Shown: positions 33,533 through 45,332, numbered from the stretch's first letter. The stretch: DNA of 64,000 bases from Otatea glauca (GCA_036346275.1 CM070722.1:26621336-26685335); one strand, 5' to 3'. The notes: a model not told the origin generated them from the letters alone. Numbers and translations are program-made.

Positions 33533-33649
33533 ATGAGAGGGGAGGCACGGGGTCGACAGGCCGCGCGGGGTGGAGGAGAGGCACAGGGTGGAGGCACGGA
33601 GTCCACGGGCGGTACGAGGTGGAGGAGCAGGCTGGAGAGGAGGCGCGGG

Positions 33650-33718
33650 CTGGAGATGAGCTCTTTATTCCCTACTTTAGGAGTGGGCTGGAGATGAGCT
33701 CTTTATTCCCTACTTTTA
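33650..33718. repeat. Short tandem duplication
   Basis: 'ctggagatgagctctttatt' plus 'ccctacttt' occurs twice in a row (about 33650-33684 and 33688-33718), at the edge of a GGAGG-rich low-complexity patch (33535-33660). Confidence 0.8.
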
Positions 33719-33947
33719 ATTTCCTTTTATTTTTGCGAGGCCCTACTTTCAATTTTCAATACAATTTGATCAAACAATGAATGGTTTTGACCCAAATGTA
33801 AGATCGACAAGTTGATTGCTCATTGCTGGTCGCTCTGAACATTACACTTATGATGTCGCACAATAATTCATACAGAGCTCATGAAAGGAATATCCCGAAC
33901 TTCCTTGGAAGCTGACAAGGCACAAATCAAAATTAAACTTACTCTGT

Positions 33948-34860
33948 TTGAGATAAACCGATCTATAAGGTTTAGTTGGCGTATTTCAAAACTACTCCCG
34001 AGGTGTTTTGGATGTAAATATAATCCTCATTGTACATGAGAAATCAATTAGTAAACAAAGAAAAGAGTTGAGACCTCCTCTATATGTTTGGTGTTTATCT
34101 ATTGTGATTGTTCTTATATATTCTCTATTTGGTGATTGGCATTACATCTATTCGTTGGCGACTCATTGATTATTAAATACGTTATTAGCACGAAGCTCTC
34201 CAAATCAGAATGGTATGCCGTCAATCCTCGTGCTATTAGATTAATCTTGTAGATTAATTCTTGTTCGCTTAATTCTTGTTCGCTTGCCTAGCTGATTTAT
34301 TCACTAAGCCTTTGTCAACATCCAGTTTCTAAATATGTGTTCGTAGCATTAGAATGAGCCGACTTAAAAAGATGTAGAGTTTAGAGGGAGTAAATCCTTA
34401 AACCAAAACCCTTAGTATGGTCCTAAAGATACTATTTTATTCCAGAAGATTACAAATTACACTCTTTTTCCTATAGTGAGTTTTCCTGAAGTTTTCTCAC
34501 ATAAAAGTTTTTAATGAAACAACAAGTGTGACACAATATGCGGATACAATGTACTATTCTCTCCATCTCTTTTTTTCGCACTGGATTTTTAGAGAAGTTT
34601 TTGATGAGGTATATGCATGATTCGGTATTCTCCTAATAGGAGTGTTGAGATATAACCGAACTATAGGATTTGGTGGGTGAATTCCGAAACTATTTTCGAA
34701 GGGTTTTGGCTATAAATATAACCCATATTATACAAGAGAAATCAGTCAATAAAAAAAGAAAAGTTAAGATCCCTATATTCGATGTTCACTGTGATTGTTC
34801 TTAGATATTCTCTATTTTGTGATCGGAAATAACTCTCGCCAATTGTACCAACATATTCTC
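33948..34860 (+). mobile_element. Internally deleted copia element with two short LTRs
   Basis: Two diverged direct repeats start TGTTTGAGATAAACCG (33948) and TGTTGAGATATAACCG (about 34642). They share 'gttttgg.tgtaaatataa' and 'tgtgattgttctta.atatt'. After the first is 'ttattagcacgaagctctcc', a copia-type primer region. At 34308-34370 a short frame encodes ADLFTKPLSTSSF, the C-terminal RNase H tail of copia Pol, then a purine tract (gagtttagagggagt). Nearly all of gag-pol is deleted. About 250 bp of extra sequence lies between the purine tract and the second LTR. Confidence 0.65.
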
Positions 34861-35319
34861 TGTGACCTTTCTCTCATCTTACGGAGCTGCCCTCTAATGA
34901 TTATGATTCATGAATCTAGTAACTTATTACGAGGATACACAAGACATATCTTTCCTCAGATCCCTCCGCTCCTACAACATCTCTAACAAAAAAAAAATTA
35001 TCCCATAATAAACATATTAACTAATAGAAAATACAATACTTATCCTAATAACCTCCTTTCTCTTTCTTTATGATATGCAGCAGAGGTGCGATACAAACAA
35101 TGGTGACGAAGTTAAAGACATACACTACTACAGAACACTATATCACTGCCGGTTCCTGTCGGTTTGTATGCGAATCGGCAGTGATAGTCCGGTCCGTAAA
35201 TCACTCGGTAAAATAAAAAAAAAACCTATCCGGACCGACTACCCCGTATTCTACGCACGACCGCACGTCGCAAGTCACAAGTCACAAGTCACGCGAGCGA
35301 AATACGCGCGCGTGCGGTT

Positions 35320-35385
35320 GCTAGGACTCGAACTCACGACCTGTTGCCTCACACGAGCCCACCTTACCATCTCACCTATCACTCA
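35320..35385 (-). other. tRNA-like module in the CACTA element
   Basis: The minus strand reads an A-box-like GAGATGGTAAGGTGGGC and, after an anticodon-arm-sized gap, GGTCGTGAGTTCGAGTCC, a good B-box/T-arm. There is no acceptor stem pairing, so it is not a tRNA gene. It resembles the modules in the two Helitron-like copies. Confidence 0.55.
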
Positions 35386-35439
35386 TTCTCAACCAATATA
35401 GGATATATTTTCCTTTTGTTCCTTTATCTCCGAAATTTT

Positions 35440-36650
35440 GGTGATTATTTGGATATCTAGATGAATTCAAATGGAACGATTGTCAACTACAAAGTTGTAG
35501 ATCTCGTCGAGAACTACAATTTTCATATAAATTTTATCTCCATCCGACTCCGTATAAAAAAGTTATGATTTTTCGAAAAATAGTTGGTAGCATTATTACT
35601 GCCGGTTGGGAATACGAATCGCCAACCGGTAGTGATACCATTATTTGGATATTTAAACTACTTCAAATAAAAAAGTTATCAACTACAAAGTTGTAGATCT
35701 CGTCGAGAGCTACAATTTTCATATAAATTTTATCTCCATCCGACTCAGTATGAAAAAGTTATAATTTTTTGAAAAATATCAGCACTGTCGGTTAGCGATA
35801 GTATTACTGCCGGTTCGGACACGAACCGGCAGTGATACCATTATTTGGATATTTAAACTACTTCAAATGAAAAAGTTGTCAACTACAAAGTTGTAGATCT
35901 CGTCGAGAGATACAATTTTCATATAAATTTTATCTCTATCCGATTCTGTATGAAAAAGTTATGATTTTTTGAAAAATATCAGCACTGTATGTTAGCGATA
36001 GTATTACTGCCGGTTCGGACACGAACCGGCAGTGATACCATTATTTGGATATTTAAACTAACTCAAATGAAAAAGTTGTCAACTACAAAGTTGTAGATCT
36101 CGTCGCGAGATACAATTTTCATATATATTTTATCTCGATCCGATTCCGTATGAAAAAATTATGATTTTTTGAAAAATATCAGCACTGTCGGTTAGCGATA
36201 GTATTACTGCCGGTTCGGACACGAACCGGCAGTGATACCATTATTTGGATATTTAAACTACTTCAAATGAGAAAGTTGCCAACTACAAAGTTGTAGATCT
36301 CGTCGACAGATACAGTTTTCATATAAATTTTATCTCCATCCGACTCAGTATAAAAAAGTTGTGATTTTTCGAAAAATGGTTGGTAGCACACTAGCATTAT
36401 TACTGCCGGTTGGGAATACGAATCGCCAACCGGCAGCGATACTATTATTTGGATATTTAAACTACTTCAAATGAAAAAATTGTCAACTACAAAGTTGTAG
36501 ATCTCGTCGAGAGCTACAATTTTCATATAAATGTTATGTCCATCCGACTCGGTATGAAAAATTTATGATTTTTCGAAAAATATCAGCACTGTCGGTTTTT
36601 CTAAAAACCGACAGTGATAGTATTACTGTCGGTTCAGACACGAACCGGCA
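35440..36650. repeat. Tandem array of about 198-bp units inside CACTA
   Basis: Units carry 'actgccggttcggacacg', 'aaccggcagtgatacc', 'ttatttggatatttaaact', 'aactacaaagttgtagatc' and 'ttttcatataaattttatc'. The 'actgccggtt' word recurs near 35600, 35808, 36006, 36204 and 36402, giving a spacing of 198 bp in the middle of the array. Each unit itself contains a hairpin (aactacaaagttgtag). Confidence 0.88.
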
Positions 36651-36802
36651 GTGATAAGGGATTTATCACTGCTGGTTCATCAGAGAAAAGCCATTACTGT
36701 CGGTTTTCCATTCGAACCGGCATTGATAATATTATTACTGTCGATTTTTGATGAACCGGCAGTGATATGGCGGCAAAGATAACTGATTCTGTAGTAGTGA
36801 TA

Positions 36803-37524
36803 GTATAAGCCAAGCTCGACAGTAGAGGCGTGGTGTAAGCTGGCACAAAGCTTAACCAAACATTGTAACGGAGCTGAGAGCATGGCACAAGGTAAGTCTA
36901 GTGACAACTACTTAAGGTGTTAGGTAATATTATTTTTTTACATAGCAAAGCACAGATATTCGGCTAGCATTAGAAAAAAAAATTTACGTGCCAGTATAAA
37001 GTTCCTGATCCTATATCTGCCGATGCAAAACACACACTCTCTTATGAAATTTTTTAAAAATAATATGCCGAATCAAAATTTTATAAAAATACACCTTTGT
37101 CGCCATTTGAAATGGCGATAGAAGCGTTAACCTTGTCAACCAAATGAATCTACTATAAAATAATCCGTCGGCCAATACAAACGGTGACTAAACAGACTTC
37201 TGTCGCTGTTTCAAATGGTAATAGAGCTTCGGTCGCTATTTCATTTGACGACAGAAATGTTTTTTTTGTAAAACTTTGATTGATATCTTATTTTTGTAAA
37301 ATTATTTTAAAAATGTATTAGGTTAAAAAAATAATTCCTCTCACACGTGCCACTTCTTTTTAAAACATTTCTCTTGTTTTGTGGATGTTGGTCAAGTTCC
37401 TTGAGTCAAGCGGACGTGCAAGTATGGTTTTGCCCCTGCCTCGTCTTCAAGCAGGATCGGCCCTCTCGGTATGGACGGCTTTGAGCCAGCCATGAGGCCC
37501 GTGATGCTCAGCTAGGTGCTGTGC
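36803..37524. other. Intergenic sequence with weak repeat words
   Basis: It contains several imperfect 'gtcgcyatttcaaatggyga' words in both orientations (37095-37255), possibly a transposon end. No gene is seen. Confidence 0.35.
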
Positions 37525-37805
37525 TGAACAGTGGCGGACCTAGAAAATTTTTGATGAGGTGTACACTTCACACGTACAATTCTACATTCTTGTGCAATAA
37601 TTTAATATCATCATAAATCCAACATATATATTTCAAATTTGCTAAAAGTAGAATACAAATACTTCTAAAGTCTTAAAAATTCTAAATCACCATAATTAAA
37701 ACCAATCCAATCAACAAATTTAGCCTATTGAAAATGTGAAATTTTGGCTTTTCACAAATTTTTGGGGGTGCCGGGACATACCCGGCACTCCACCTGGTTC
37801 CGCCC
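37525..37805. repeat. MITE-like repeat (uncertain)
   Basis: It begins 'gtggcggacctagaaaat' and ends 'cactccacctggttccgcc', which are roughly complementary at the tips (ggcgga / tccgcc). The interior is AT-rich, a common foldback repeat pattern in grass genomes. Boundaries are not proved by a target duplication. Confidence 0.35.
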
Positions 37806-38090
37806 ATGGTGCTGGATCCTGGATTGACCTCGACCAGCACTTGTATTTGCCGTACTCCACTGCGGCCACGGGAAACGGATCGGAGCCCGCCGCGTCCGCC
37901 TTCCTCGTGTTCTCTGACCCCTCACCGGCGACAATGGTGGGGCCGGCGAAGGGCCTCACGCTTCCCCGTCAGCCACGAGATCCGCCCCGACGTCCTCTTC
38001 GTTGTCGAGGTCGGCTACCACCTCACCGGTGACGACAAGATCTACCCCGATGTCCTGCTCATGGTCGAGGTATGTGGAGCGACGTAGGCG
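37806..38090 (+). pseudogene. GC-rich coding-like fragment, unrecognised
   Basis: One plus-strand frame encodes GAGSWIDLDQHLYLPYST and SDPSPATMVGPAKG. After a single-base shift near 37960 another frame continues as HEIRPDVLFVVEVGYHL then KIYPDVLLMVEV. The GC content and codon-like third positions contrast with the flanks, suggesting a captured or decayed gene piece. I do not recognise the family. Note the internal repeat 'PDVLFVVEV...PDVLLMVEV'. Confidence 0.3.
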
Positions 38091-38138
38091 CTGGAATCCA
38101 TGGCGAGCTGCTGCTTGGTCCATTGGGAGGAGACAGGG

Positions 38139-38339
38139 TGTTGAAGTATAAGTGAATTGCTCATCTTTTCTCATCAGCTAAACTTTTGGGTAAAATGGCT
38201 GATGCATGCAATTCAATATGGTATTAAAGTCAAGAGATCTTGAGTTCAAGAAGGGGAGTGTTGAAGTATAAGTGAATTGCTCACCTTTTCTCATCAGTTT
38301 AACCTTTTAGGTGAACTAACTGATACATGCAACTTAATA
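38139..38339 (+). mobile_element. TRIM (SMART-like) element, second copy
   Basis: Terminal repeats TGTTGAAGTATAAGTGAATTG start at 38139 and about 38258. Each runs to 'catgcaa.tcaata'-like ends, separated by a primer-site remnant (tggtattaaagtc) and a purine tract (agaaggggagtg). It is homologous to the intronic copy at 20697-20953. No clear target duplication is seen. Confidence 0.75.
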
Positions 38340-38929
38340 TAGGAGAGCAAATAAAAGAGCACCGCTTTCGCCGGCTTGGGCGAAGAAGGAGTGGCGACAC
38401 GGCCCGATTTAGGCGTCTGCCCATGAGCCGGCGGAGGAGAGGGAGGGTTTGGCTTCACGGGAGTATGCCCATAGGAGAAAAGAACAAAGGGGCCTGGAGA
38501 GGTCGGAGCCGCGGAGATGGATTGGACAGCAGCTTCCATGGAGCAGGATGGGGGGAGGAAGATAAGGGGAAGCTGGTACTATAGAAAAATGTAACTAACA
38601 AAAATTTAAGTTAGGGTTGAGTTGACAGTGCTGATATAAAAGAGTAAGATTTTGAGTAGAAGACTAGTAGTATCACATCCGGTCTGCCATGGCTAGGGGT
38701 GAAAACGGGTCGGATTTTTCCCGCCCGATCCGGGACCGGATCCGGTTGGGACCGGATTTAACTATCCGGTCGGATCCGAGACGGGATCCGGATATTTAAA
38801 TCCGGATCCGGGATTGGATTCGGAACTCCTAATATCCGAAAAAACTGGGACGGGATCCGGATATCGGATAGTTTCCTATCCGGATATCCGGATGCTACTG
38901 GGCCAGGCGACCAGCCCAAATGGCGTAAT

Positions 38930-40504
38930 CAGTAACCCTAACTCCCTAAAACCTTAACTCCAAACTTTCGGTCAGTCTTCCAGAGACCCAACCCCAGTCG
39001 CGCCTCCAAGGCTCCAAATCGCGTGGCGCCGGCGGCTCCCCCATTCTGGTCCAGGCGGCATCTCCATCCAGATCGCCGGGCGGCGGTGGCGTGTCCCTCC
39101 AAATCGGCAGGAGGCGGCTGTCCTCCAGAGTCCAGATCGGCGGCTGGCCGGCTGCTGCCTCCAGGAGCCGTCGGCCACTCCCCCCAATCCGGTCCACACT
39201 CCTCACGGCTGCTCCCTCCAGGCTCCGGCGGTCGCTCCCCCATCGCCCCGGCTGACCCCACCCCCGTCCAGAGCTCCTCCCTCCGGTCCAGCCTGCAACG
39301 CCCCTCCTCCAGCGCCCTCCTTAGATAGTCGGCTTCATCCTCCGGTCCAGCCTCCAGTGCCCCGCCTGGAGTCTCCGGTCAACGGCTGCCCCTCCCGGAG
39401 TCCCTGGTCGACGGACGATGGCTGCCCCCTCTAGTGCCCCCCTCCCCTTCCAGCGAGCATCCATGGCTGGATGGCCTGACCTAGAAGATTGAAATGGTAT
39501 GCAAAATCTAGCCTACCACTTGAAGCAGCAGGAAGCAATCCCTTGATGTATGAATGTGATATTTCTCATATTTAAATTTACATTTATCATATAGTTACAT
39601 TATTCAAACAGTATGATCAGCACTCATGTATATACATGGATGTTTTGATTACAAATTAATCTCATAGTGAAAGATGATCTAGGAAGATGAAAGTATCTCA
39701 TAAAAAATATGTGATTTCCCTGGAAGAAAATTGTGAGACCGTGAGTAAATTGCTTATTTGGTTGTTGTTGTGGACTAGTCATGCATGAATTTGTCTACAA
39801 TCTTGCTTTTTATCTATTATACCCCATGAGTTCATTTCGAATACACCATCCATGCATAACGATCGAGTCAACCGATGAATCGAACCATTACTATAAGCTG
39901 AGTGAATCAAAGTCCATTCTATGGAGGAAGTAGCAAAAGCAAGGAATTCGAATCTGTAATAACTTGATTACTTGGTTTGTTGTTGTTTATATTAGCGGGG
40001 TTGGTGCTTGGAGTAAGGTGGTGGCTGGTGAATTCTTGGCAGGGCAGTGTGGTATGTGTGGACATTGTGTTATCTTCTCTTGCTAGGTGATAAACAGATG
40101 TGCTAAATGTATTCTACAGCAAGAAGCTTCATTGTCTATATGTGCTAACACATCATTCTGAACTAATTGCTAATTGAGCACATATGTTACTACTTACTTC
40201 TATAGTACTATCATATTGATATGCCAGAAGATGGTTAGCATTCTCTTTGATCCACTCCATGGTCACTTAACATATGCTAGAGGATGGTTAGCATAATCTG
40301 TTGGCAAGGGATGGAACTCTAGTCATTTCTTTGCGTTGGCCTTGGATAAGGGATAACATTAGGACATGAAGAGCACACACTGATATAATAGTTCTCTTTT
40401 ACTAGTTAGTTTTCCCTTAAATCTCTGCATGCTAATTCATGTGTCTGTATGTATATTCCCAATGGTTTGTTACTTGGCATGCTAATTCATGTGTTAGGAA
40501 GAAC
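38930..40504 (+). other. hAT 5' internal region upstream of transposase
   Basis: A C-rich stretch (38990-39440) is followed by AT-rich sequence leading to the transposase start. No independent gene is supported. It probably holds the transposase promoter, leader and perhaps an intron. Confidence 0.4.
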
Positions 40505-42510
40505 ATGGCATCTGCATCAAGCACAAGTGCAAGTATAAGTGCAAGTGTATCATCCACAATGCCAAGTCAAACTGTCCCAACTGTGGGTAGTGGGCCTAGT
40601 AGCACAGGAGATACAAATCCTACTGCCATTGTGCATGTTGAAGATCCAGATGATGAGCCTCAAGTAAAGAAACAAAAGAAGACCACATCACCTGTCTGGG
40701 AGTACTACACCAAGTATTCAGTGACATCTATGGAGGAAGGCAAGAAGGTTGTTCAACAATGGGCCAAATGCAAGCGTTGTGTTTACACGGCTAGATGCGA
40801 GAGTGCCAATGGCACAAAGGTCTTCTAGAACCATTTGAGGAACAAACATAGCTTGAAACCAGACCAACAACAGCTCAAAGTAGAAAAGAATCATGAGGAT
40901 GGTACAAGTGAGGTTGAGCCTTACAGGTATGACCAAGAAGCCAGCTTGAGAAAATTTTATATGGCAATAATCATGCATGAGTACCCTTTCAATATTGCTG
41001 AGCATGAATATTTTGTTAAGTTCATCAAATCTCTGCGTCCCAACTTTCCAATCAAGAGCCGTGTCACTGTTAGGAAGGAACTAATGGATATCTTTGTAGA
41101 AGAAAAGAATAAATTGCTTGAATGTTTTAAATCTATTCAGTGCCGCTTTAGCACAACTATGGACATGCGGACATCAAATCAGAACAAAGGATATATGTGT
41201 GTCACTGTTCATTGGATTGATGACAACTGGTGCATTCAGAAAATAATTATCAATTTCATGCATGTAGGAGGCCGGCACACGGGTGCTAAGCTGTCTGAAT
41301 CATTTACTGCTAGCATTATGAGATGGTATATTGAGAAGAAACTATTTTCCTTAACTTTGGACAATGCATCATCAAATGAAGTGTGTGTTAAAGATGTAAT
41401 TGCTGAACTGAAAACACAAAGTCCCCTAATATGTGATGGGATGTTCTTCCTTGCAAGATGTGGTAATCACATATTAAATCTTGTTGCTAGAGATGGTCTG
41501 CAAGAAATTGCATCTGCAATTCATCGTATTCGATCATTTGTGGTAGCTATAAAGGGTTCTCCATTGCAGTGGGAGGAGTTCCAGAAATGTGCATCTCAAT
41601 GTCAGTTAGATACAAAGAGGGGTGTCTCGTTAGATGTTGCAACAAGGTGGAATTCCACTTATCTTATGTTATGGGATGCTTTATATTATAGGAAAGCTTT
41701 TGAGCGGCTTGTGTGCATGGAACGCCGTAGGTATGAGAATATAGCTCCATCAGTTGCTGAATGGGAAAAGGCATTGACACTTTGTAAGTGCTTAAAGAAA
41801 TTCCATGAGGTCACTGAGCTATTTTCTGGTACTTTATATCCAACAGCAAATCTGTTCTACCCATGTTTTTGTGACATTAAGCTTTTGATTTCTGAGTGGT
41901 GTGCTAGCACTGATACCACTATTAGCAAGATGGCATTTTCTATGCATGCTAAGTTTGAAAAGTACTAGAAGAAGTCAAACATTGCTCTTGCTGTGGCTTG
42001 CTTCCTTGACCCTACGAGAAAGAGGAAGTGTATAGAATTTTACATGAAAAAGTTTTACGGTCAGGTGTTATATGAAGTTGAACTTGAAGAATTTACTAAG
42101 GTTGTCAAGCAGTTGTATGATACACATGTTTCTTTTTACTCAAAGAGTATGAGTGCACCTAGTGTGACTTCTGAACCAAAAGAGGACTCTATGGAAGAAG
42201 AAAATGATGAACTTGACAACTTCTTATATGATACACATAGGACCGATCAAGGTGATGCAAATGACTTGGATAAATACATGGCAGAACCACCACTAAGGCT
42301 TGCTAAATCCAATCAGAAATTTGATATTTTATCATGGTGGAAAAATCAACAAGATGTATATCCTATTCTATCACAAGTTGCTCGTGATGTGTTGGCCATG
42401 CAAGTGTCAACTGTTGCTTCTGAATCTGCGTTGATCTTGGTGGCGTATCATTGATCCATTTCGCAATCGCTTAGATCCCGAGATTGTAGAGGCATTGATC
42501 TGCATTTAAG
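40505..42510 (+). pseudogene. hAT transposase (BED zinc finger, RNase H-like fold)
   Basis: ATG at 40505 begins a serine-rich N-terminus (MASASSTSASISASVS). A BED finger follows (SPVWEYYTKYSV ... WAKCKRC ... stop ... NHLRNKHS) with TAG at 40826-40828 inside it. The RNase H-like catalytic part shows STTMDMRTSNQNKGYM, SLTLDNASSNEVCV, RCGNHILNLVARDGL and DVATRWNSTYLMLWDALYYR. A second TAG lies near 41967. The C-terminal dimerisation domain reads LSWWKNQQDVYPILSQVARD, and a frameshift near 42440 leaves IIDPFRNRLDPEIVEALIC in another frame. It resembles RICESLEEPER-type proteins. The enzyme cuts at the inverted repeats, but this copy is broken. Confidence 0.92.
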
Positions 42511-44020
42511 GATTGGGTAAAGCATCTAGAAAAGGTGATAGATTATATTGTTTCTCAGTCCATAATATTATTGTGTAAGGAAGTCTATTATTTACTGATG
42601 TATATTTCTTTAAAATTTTCAGATTCTGGTAACAAGGTTGCATCTATAGTCAATGATCTTGAGGTTGTGGAAACCATTATTGCGAATACGGTGACTGCGG
42701 TATGACATTCCTTTCATTCTATAGTCAATGATCTTGAGATTCTGGTAACAAGGTTGCATCACAATTGACAATTTCAATGCTCCATTAATATAGTCTTTGT
42801 GCTTACATTCTTGACTTGGCTATCTCTTGGACCATATAGTTGAAACAATTTGTTTTAGACATAGGCCATGAGAGACTTAAAAACTTCGTCTTTGCTACAT
42901 CAATTTCACAATCCATACATCACTTGCATATGAGCGATATATATAGTGGATCTAAAAATATATTTGACATTTGAGAACATGATTAAAAAATTCCAAATTT
43001 AGGGTATGCTTCTCGAGAGTCAGAAAAGAAATTGCTTATGACAAGAGTATTCTGAAGGTGATGAGAAGGCAAATATTTTATGAAAGAGCAAAGGATCACT
43101 ACATTTCTATCTTTTATCTTTTTTCCAAGATAATGCTCTTCAGTCTTTTTCGAACATAATGGAAGCATTGTTTATTTATAGTTTGACATAACAAAATTGT
43201 AGGATGAAGAAGAAATAGCTGATGATGAGGATTGAGGAGTCCAGGTAAATGGTCCTAGATTACCATACTCTGAATTGGTAAGTTAGAAATTAGAAATTGT
43301 TTCCATTTCTTTACCTTGTTACTTTTTGGTGTTTACTGGAAGCCTGGAACTGCAATACGAAAATCATTTTCTTAGCATCAGTTAGCACTAGCTAGAACAT
43401 ATAATGGTGAAAACAAGAACATCTCATGCCCAGCACCGCAAAGTTAAGTGCATCCAAGAAATACTTCATTCAGATGGGAATTTTCCATGTACACATACAT
43501 ACACACATTTCATTCAATATAACAATATAGCTTCATTCTTATGATGAATTATTCTCAATCAAGGATTACTTCTTGCTTGTCAGATCAGCTGCAATCGACT
43601 CATAATATAAACTGGTGATCTTTTGGTCAGTGAGGCAACGGCTTGGCGCCTGGGTCTTGTACATGGACGGTCCGCTGTGCATTGACGGAGGACAGAGCAC
43701 ACAACACAACATCTACTTCTGCTTAAGGAATCTTCAAGTTTTGTTCACTGTCCACTTCAAGTGAACTTTGATCCTTATGTAATGACTACATTGTAATGAC
43801 TGTATTTTGTTTTTTGAATTGGTGCTTGACTGCTTGATCTGTGGACTGTGGTACACTATGGCTTTTATTACTTCATCAAGAATTCAAGATTTACTTTGGG
43901 CTACCAATATGAAGTGTCGACTGGCGATTGCTTTTGTTGATATATAGCTTGTTATAATTGGCATTTATTTATGTAATTTGATTCACCATATATTACTCAA
44001 TGTATGCGCGTGTTATCCGT
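42511..44020. other. hAT 3' internal non-coding region
   Basis: AT-rich, no long frame. A short local repetition ('tatagtcaatgatcttgag' at about 42646 and 42721) is present. It probably holds the transposase 3' UTR and introns. Confidence 0.4.
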
Positions 44021-44209
44021 ATATTCCTATCCGTTCCCGATCCGAATCCGTCACATATCCGACCCGTATCCGTATCCCGAATTATCCGGATTCGTATCCG
44101 GATCCGGCTAGCCCGTATCCGGTTTCGAATCCGAGACAAAAATATGGGTTAGGATACAGGAAGAGCAATATCCGCCCGTATCCGACCCGTTTTCACCCCT
44201 AGCCATGGC

Positions 44210-45102
44210 AGATGTGTACTTCCTCTAGGTACTAATAGTTGAATTTTTGACATCGATACAGTTTTTAAAATACAGCTTTAATCACTATTTTTTGTTATAA
44301 CATATTCATGAAATCCAATAAAATTATAATATTATAAAAGTATTTTTCGAGACAAATCTACACATATGACTTTCATGTATCCAATTTAAATATGTAAAAA
44401 GATATTGGTAGTTAAAGTTTCAAAATTTGACTACCCCTATATGCAAAACGACTAATATTCGTGACTAGTATATAGTTTCATAGAATTGATTTCTCCGTCA
44501 AGCTTAGAGTCCTTCACTTTTCTAGCTCCCTCCCAAAATTTTTTTAAAAAAATTAGGCATCCTCTTGAAAATGTTTTGCAAAAATCTAGCCCCTATGCTC
44601 TATAGTTGTCCAGAAAGCTACTGAGCTCCACAAACGTTGTAGGTGATATGTTTTTGTGGTCGAGGAGAGAACTTTTTTTGTAAATTTATTCGAAAGGTGT
44701 TAGATTTGAATAAAAAGAGTCCCAAGGGGCTATAAAAGCGACATGTTTTGCGTAGGGCATTTTTTTTCGTTTCTCCATGTATTCACCGCTGACTTTCATT
44801 TATTCTTTTGTGGAGGAGCTTAATTAATTATTATCTGGTGACTAATCATCTATTTTTATTTACGCTGAAGAACACAAGTTGTCATATTTGCATCATGCTC
44901 GAGTACTTTATCCCCATTCCAAGAAACACACATGGTTAGTTGATCCCGGTTCATTATCTTGGCTACATCATTCTTACTTAGCACTTGAAAGTTTGAGGTC
45001 GAACTGATCGATGGCTTCAAGCATTCCAAGTGTATTGAATCTGTGTATGGTTGGCAAATCAGTTGAAATCTTCGACATATATCTCTCTCTTTAATTAATT
45101 AA
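44210..45102. other. Intergenic sequence, possible MITE remnant
   Basis: The stretch 44216-44475 starts 'tacttcctctaggtacta' and resembles a decayed Stowaway-type MITE, but no matching opposite end is clear. The rest is AT-rich with no gene. Confidence 0.3.
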
Positions 45103-45332
45103 CTAGGTAGGTTTGCGCGGTGGCACGCCGCGCCGAGTAGATTTTGGCCGAAGAAAAAAGTCGTAGAAAAAATATAAGGATATTTTGGAGTGCACTATCG
45201 AGACGTAAAATATAATATATTGAGCGTTTTTTTGTATAAAAATGACGCACTAAAAATAAATTTTGTAAGTTCCGAACAGGCCGCGGAAAAATCTGAGTGC
45301 GTCTCTGTACAAAATGGGGTGCGAAAAAAAAC

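Larger units (their letters stand above)
35123..36799. mobile_element. Non-autonomous CACTA transposon, complete ends
   Basis: The ends CACTACTACAGAA (35123) and TTCTGTAGTAGTG (36799) form perfect 13-bp inverted repeats, flanked by ATA duplications (35120-35122 and 36800-36802). Subterminal 'actgccggtt'/'aaccggcagtgata' words repeat in both orientations. There is no transposase frame. Inside are a tRNA-like module (about 35320-35385) and a tandem array of about 198-bp units. It would depend on a transposase encoded elsewhere. Confidence 0.9.
38694..44201 (+). mobile_element. hAT-superfamily transposon, complete ends, defective transposase
   Basis: Terminal inverted repeats begin TAGGGGTGAAAACGGGTCGGAT (38694) and end CCGACCCGTTTTCACCCCTA (44201). 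They are flanked by exact 8-bp duplications GCCATGGC (38686-38693 and 44202-44209). Both ends carry clusters of 'ccggat/atccgg' words (38720-38895 and 44020-44190), the expected subterminal transposase-binding repeats. Inside, 40505-42510 encodes a BED-finger hAT transposase with stops. It is probably a formerly autonomous element. Confidence 0.93.

Noticed and set aside
38990..39440. GC-rich host gene captured inside the hAT element
   Set aside because: Frames on both strands are proline/glycine/serine-rich with no motif or splice structure; more likely a leader/promoter region of the transposase.
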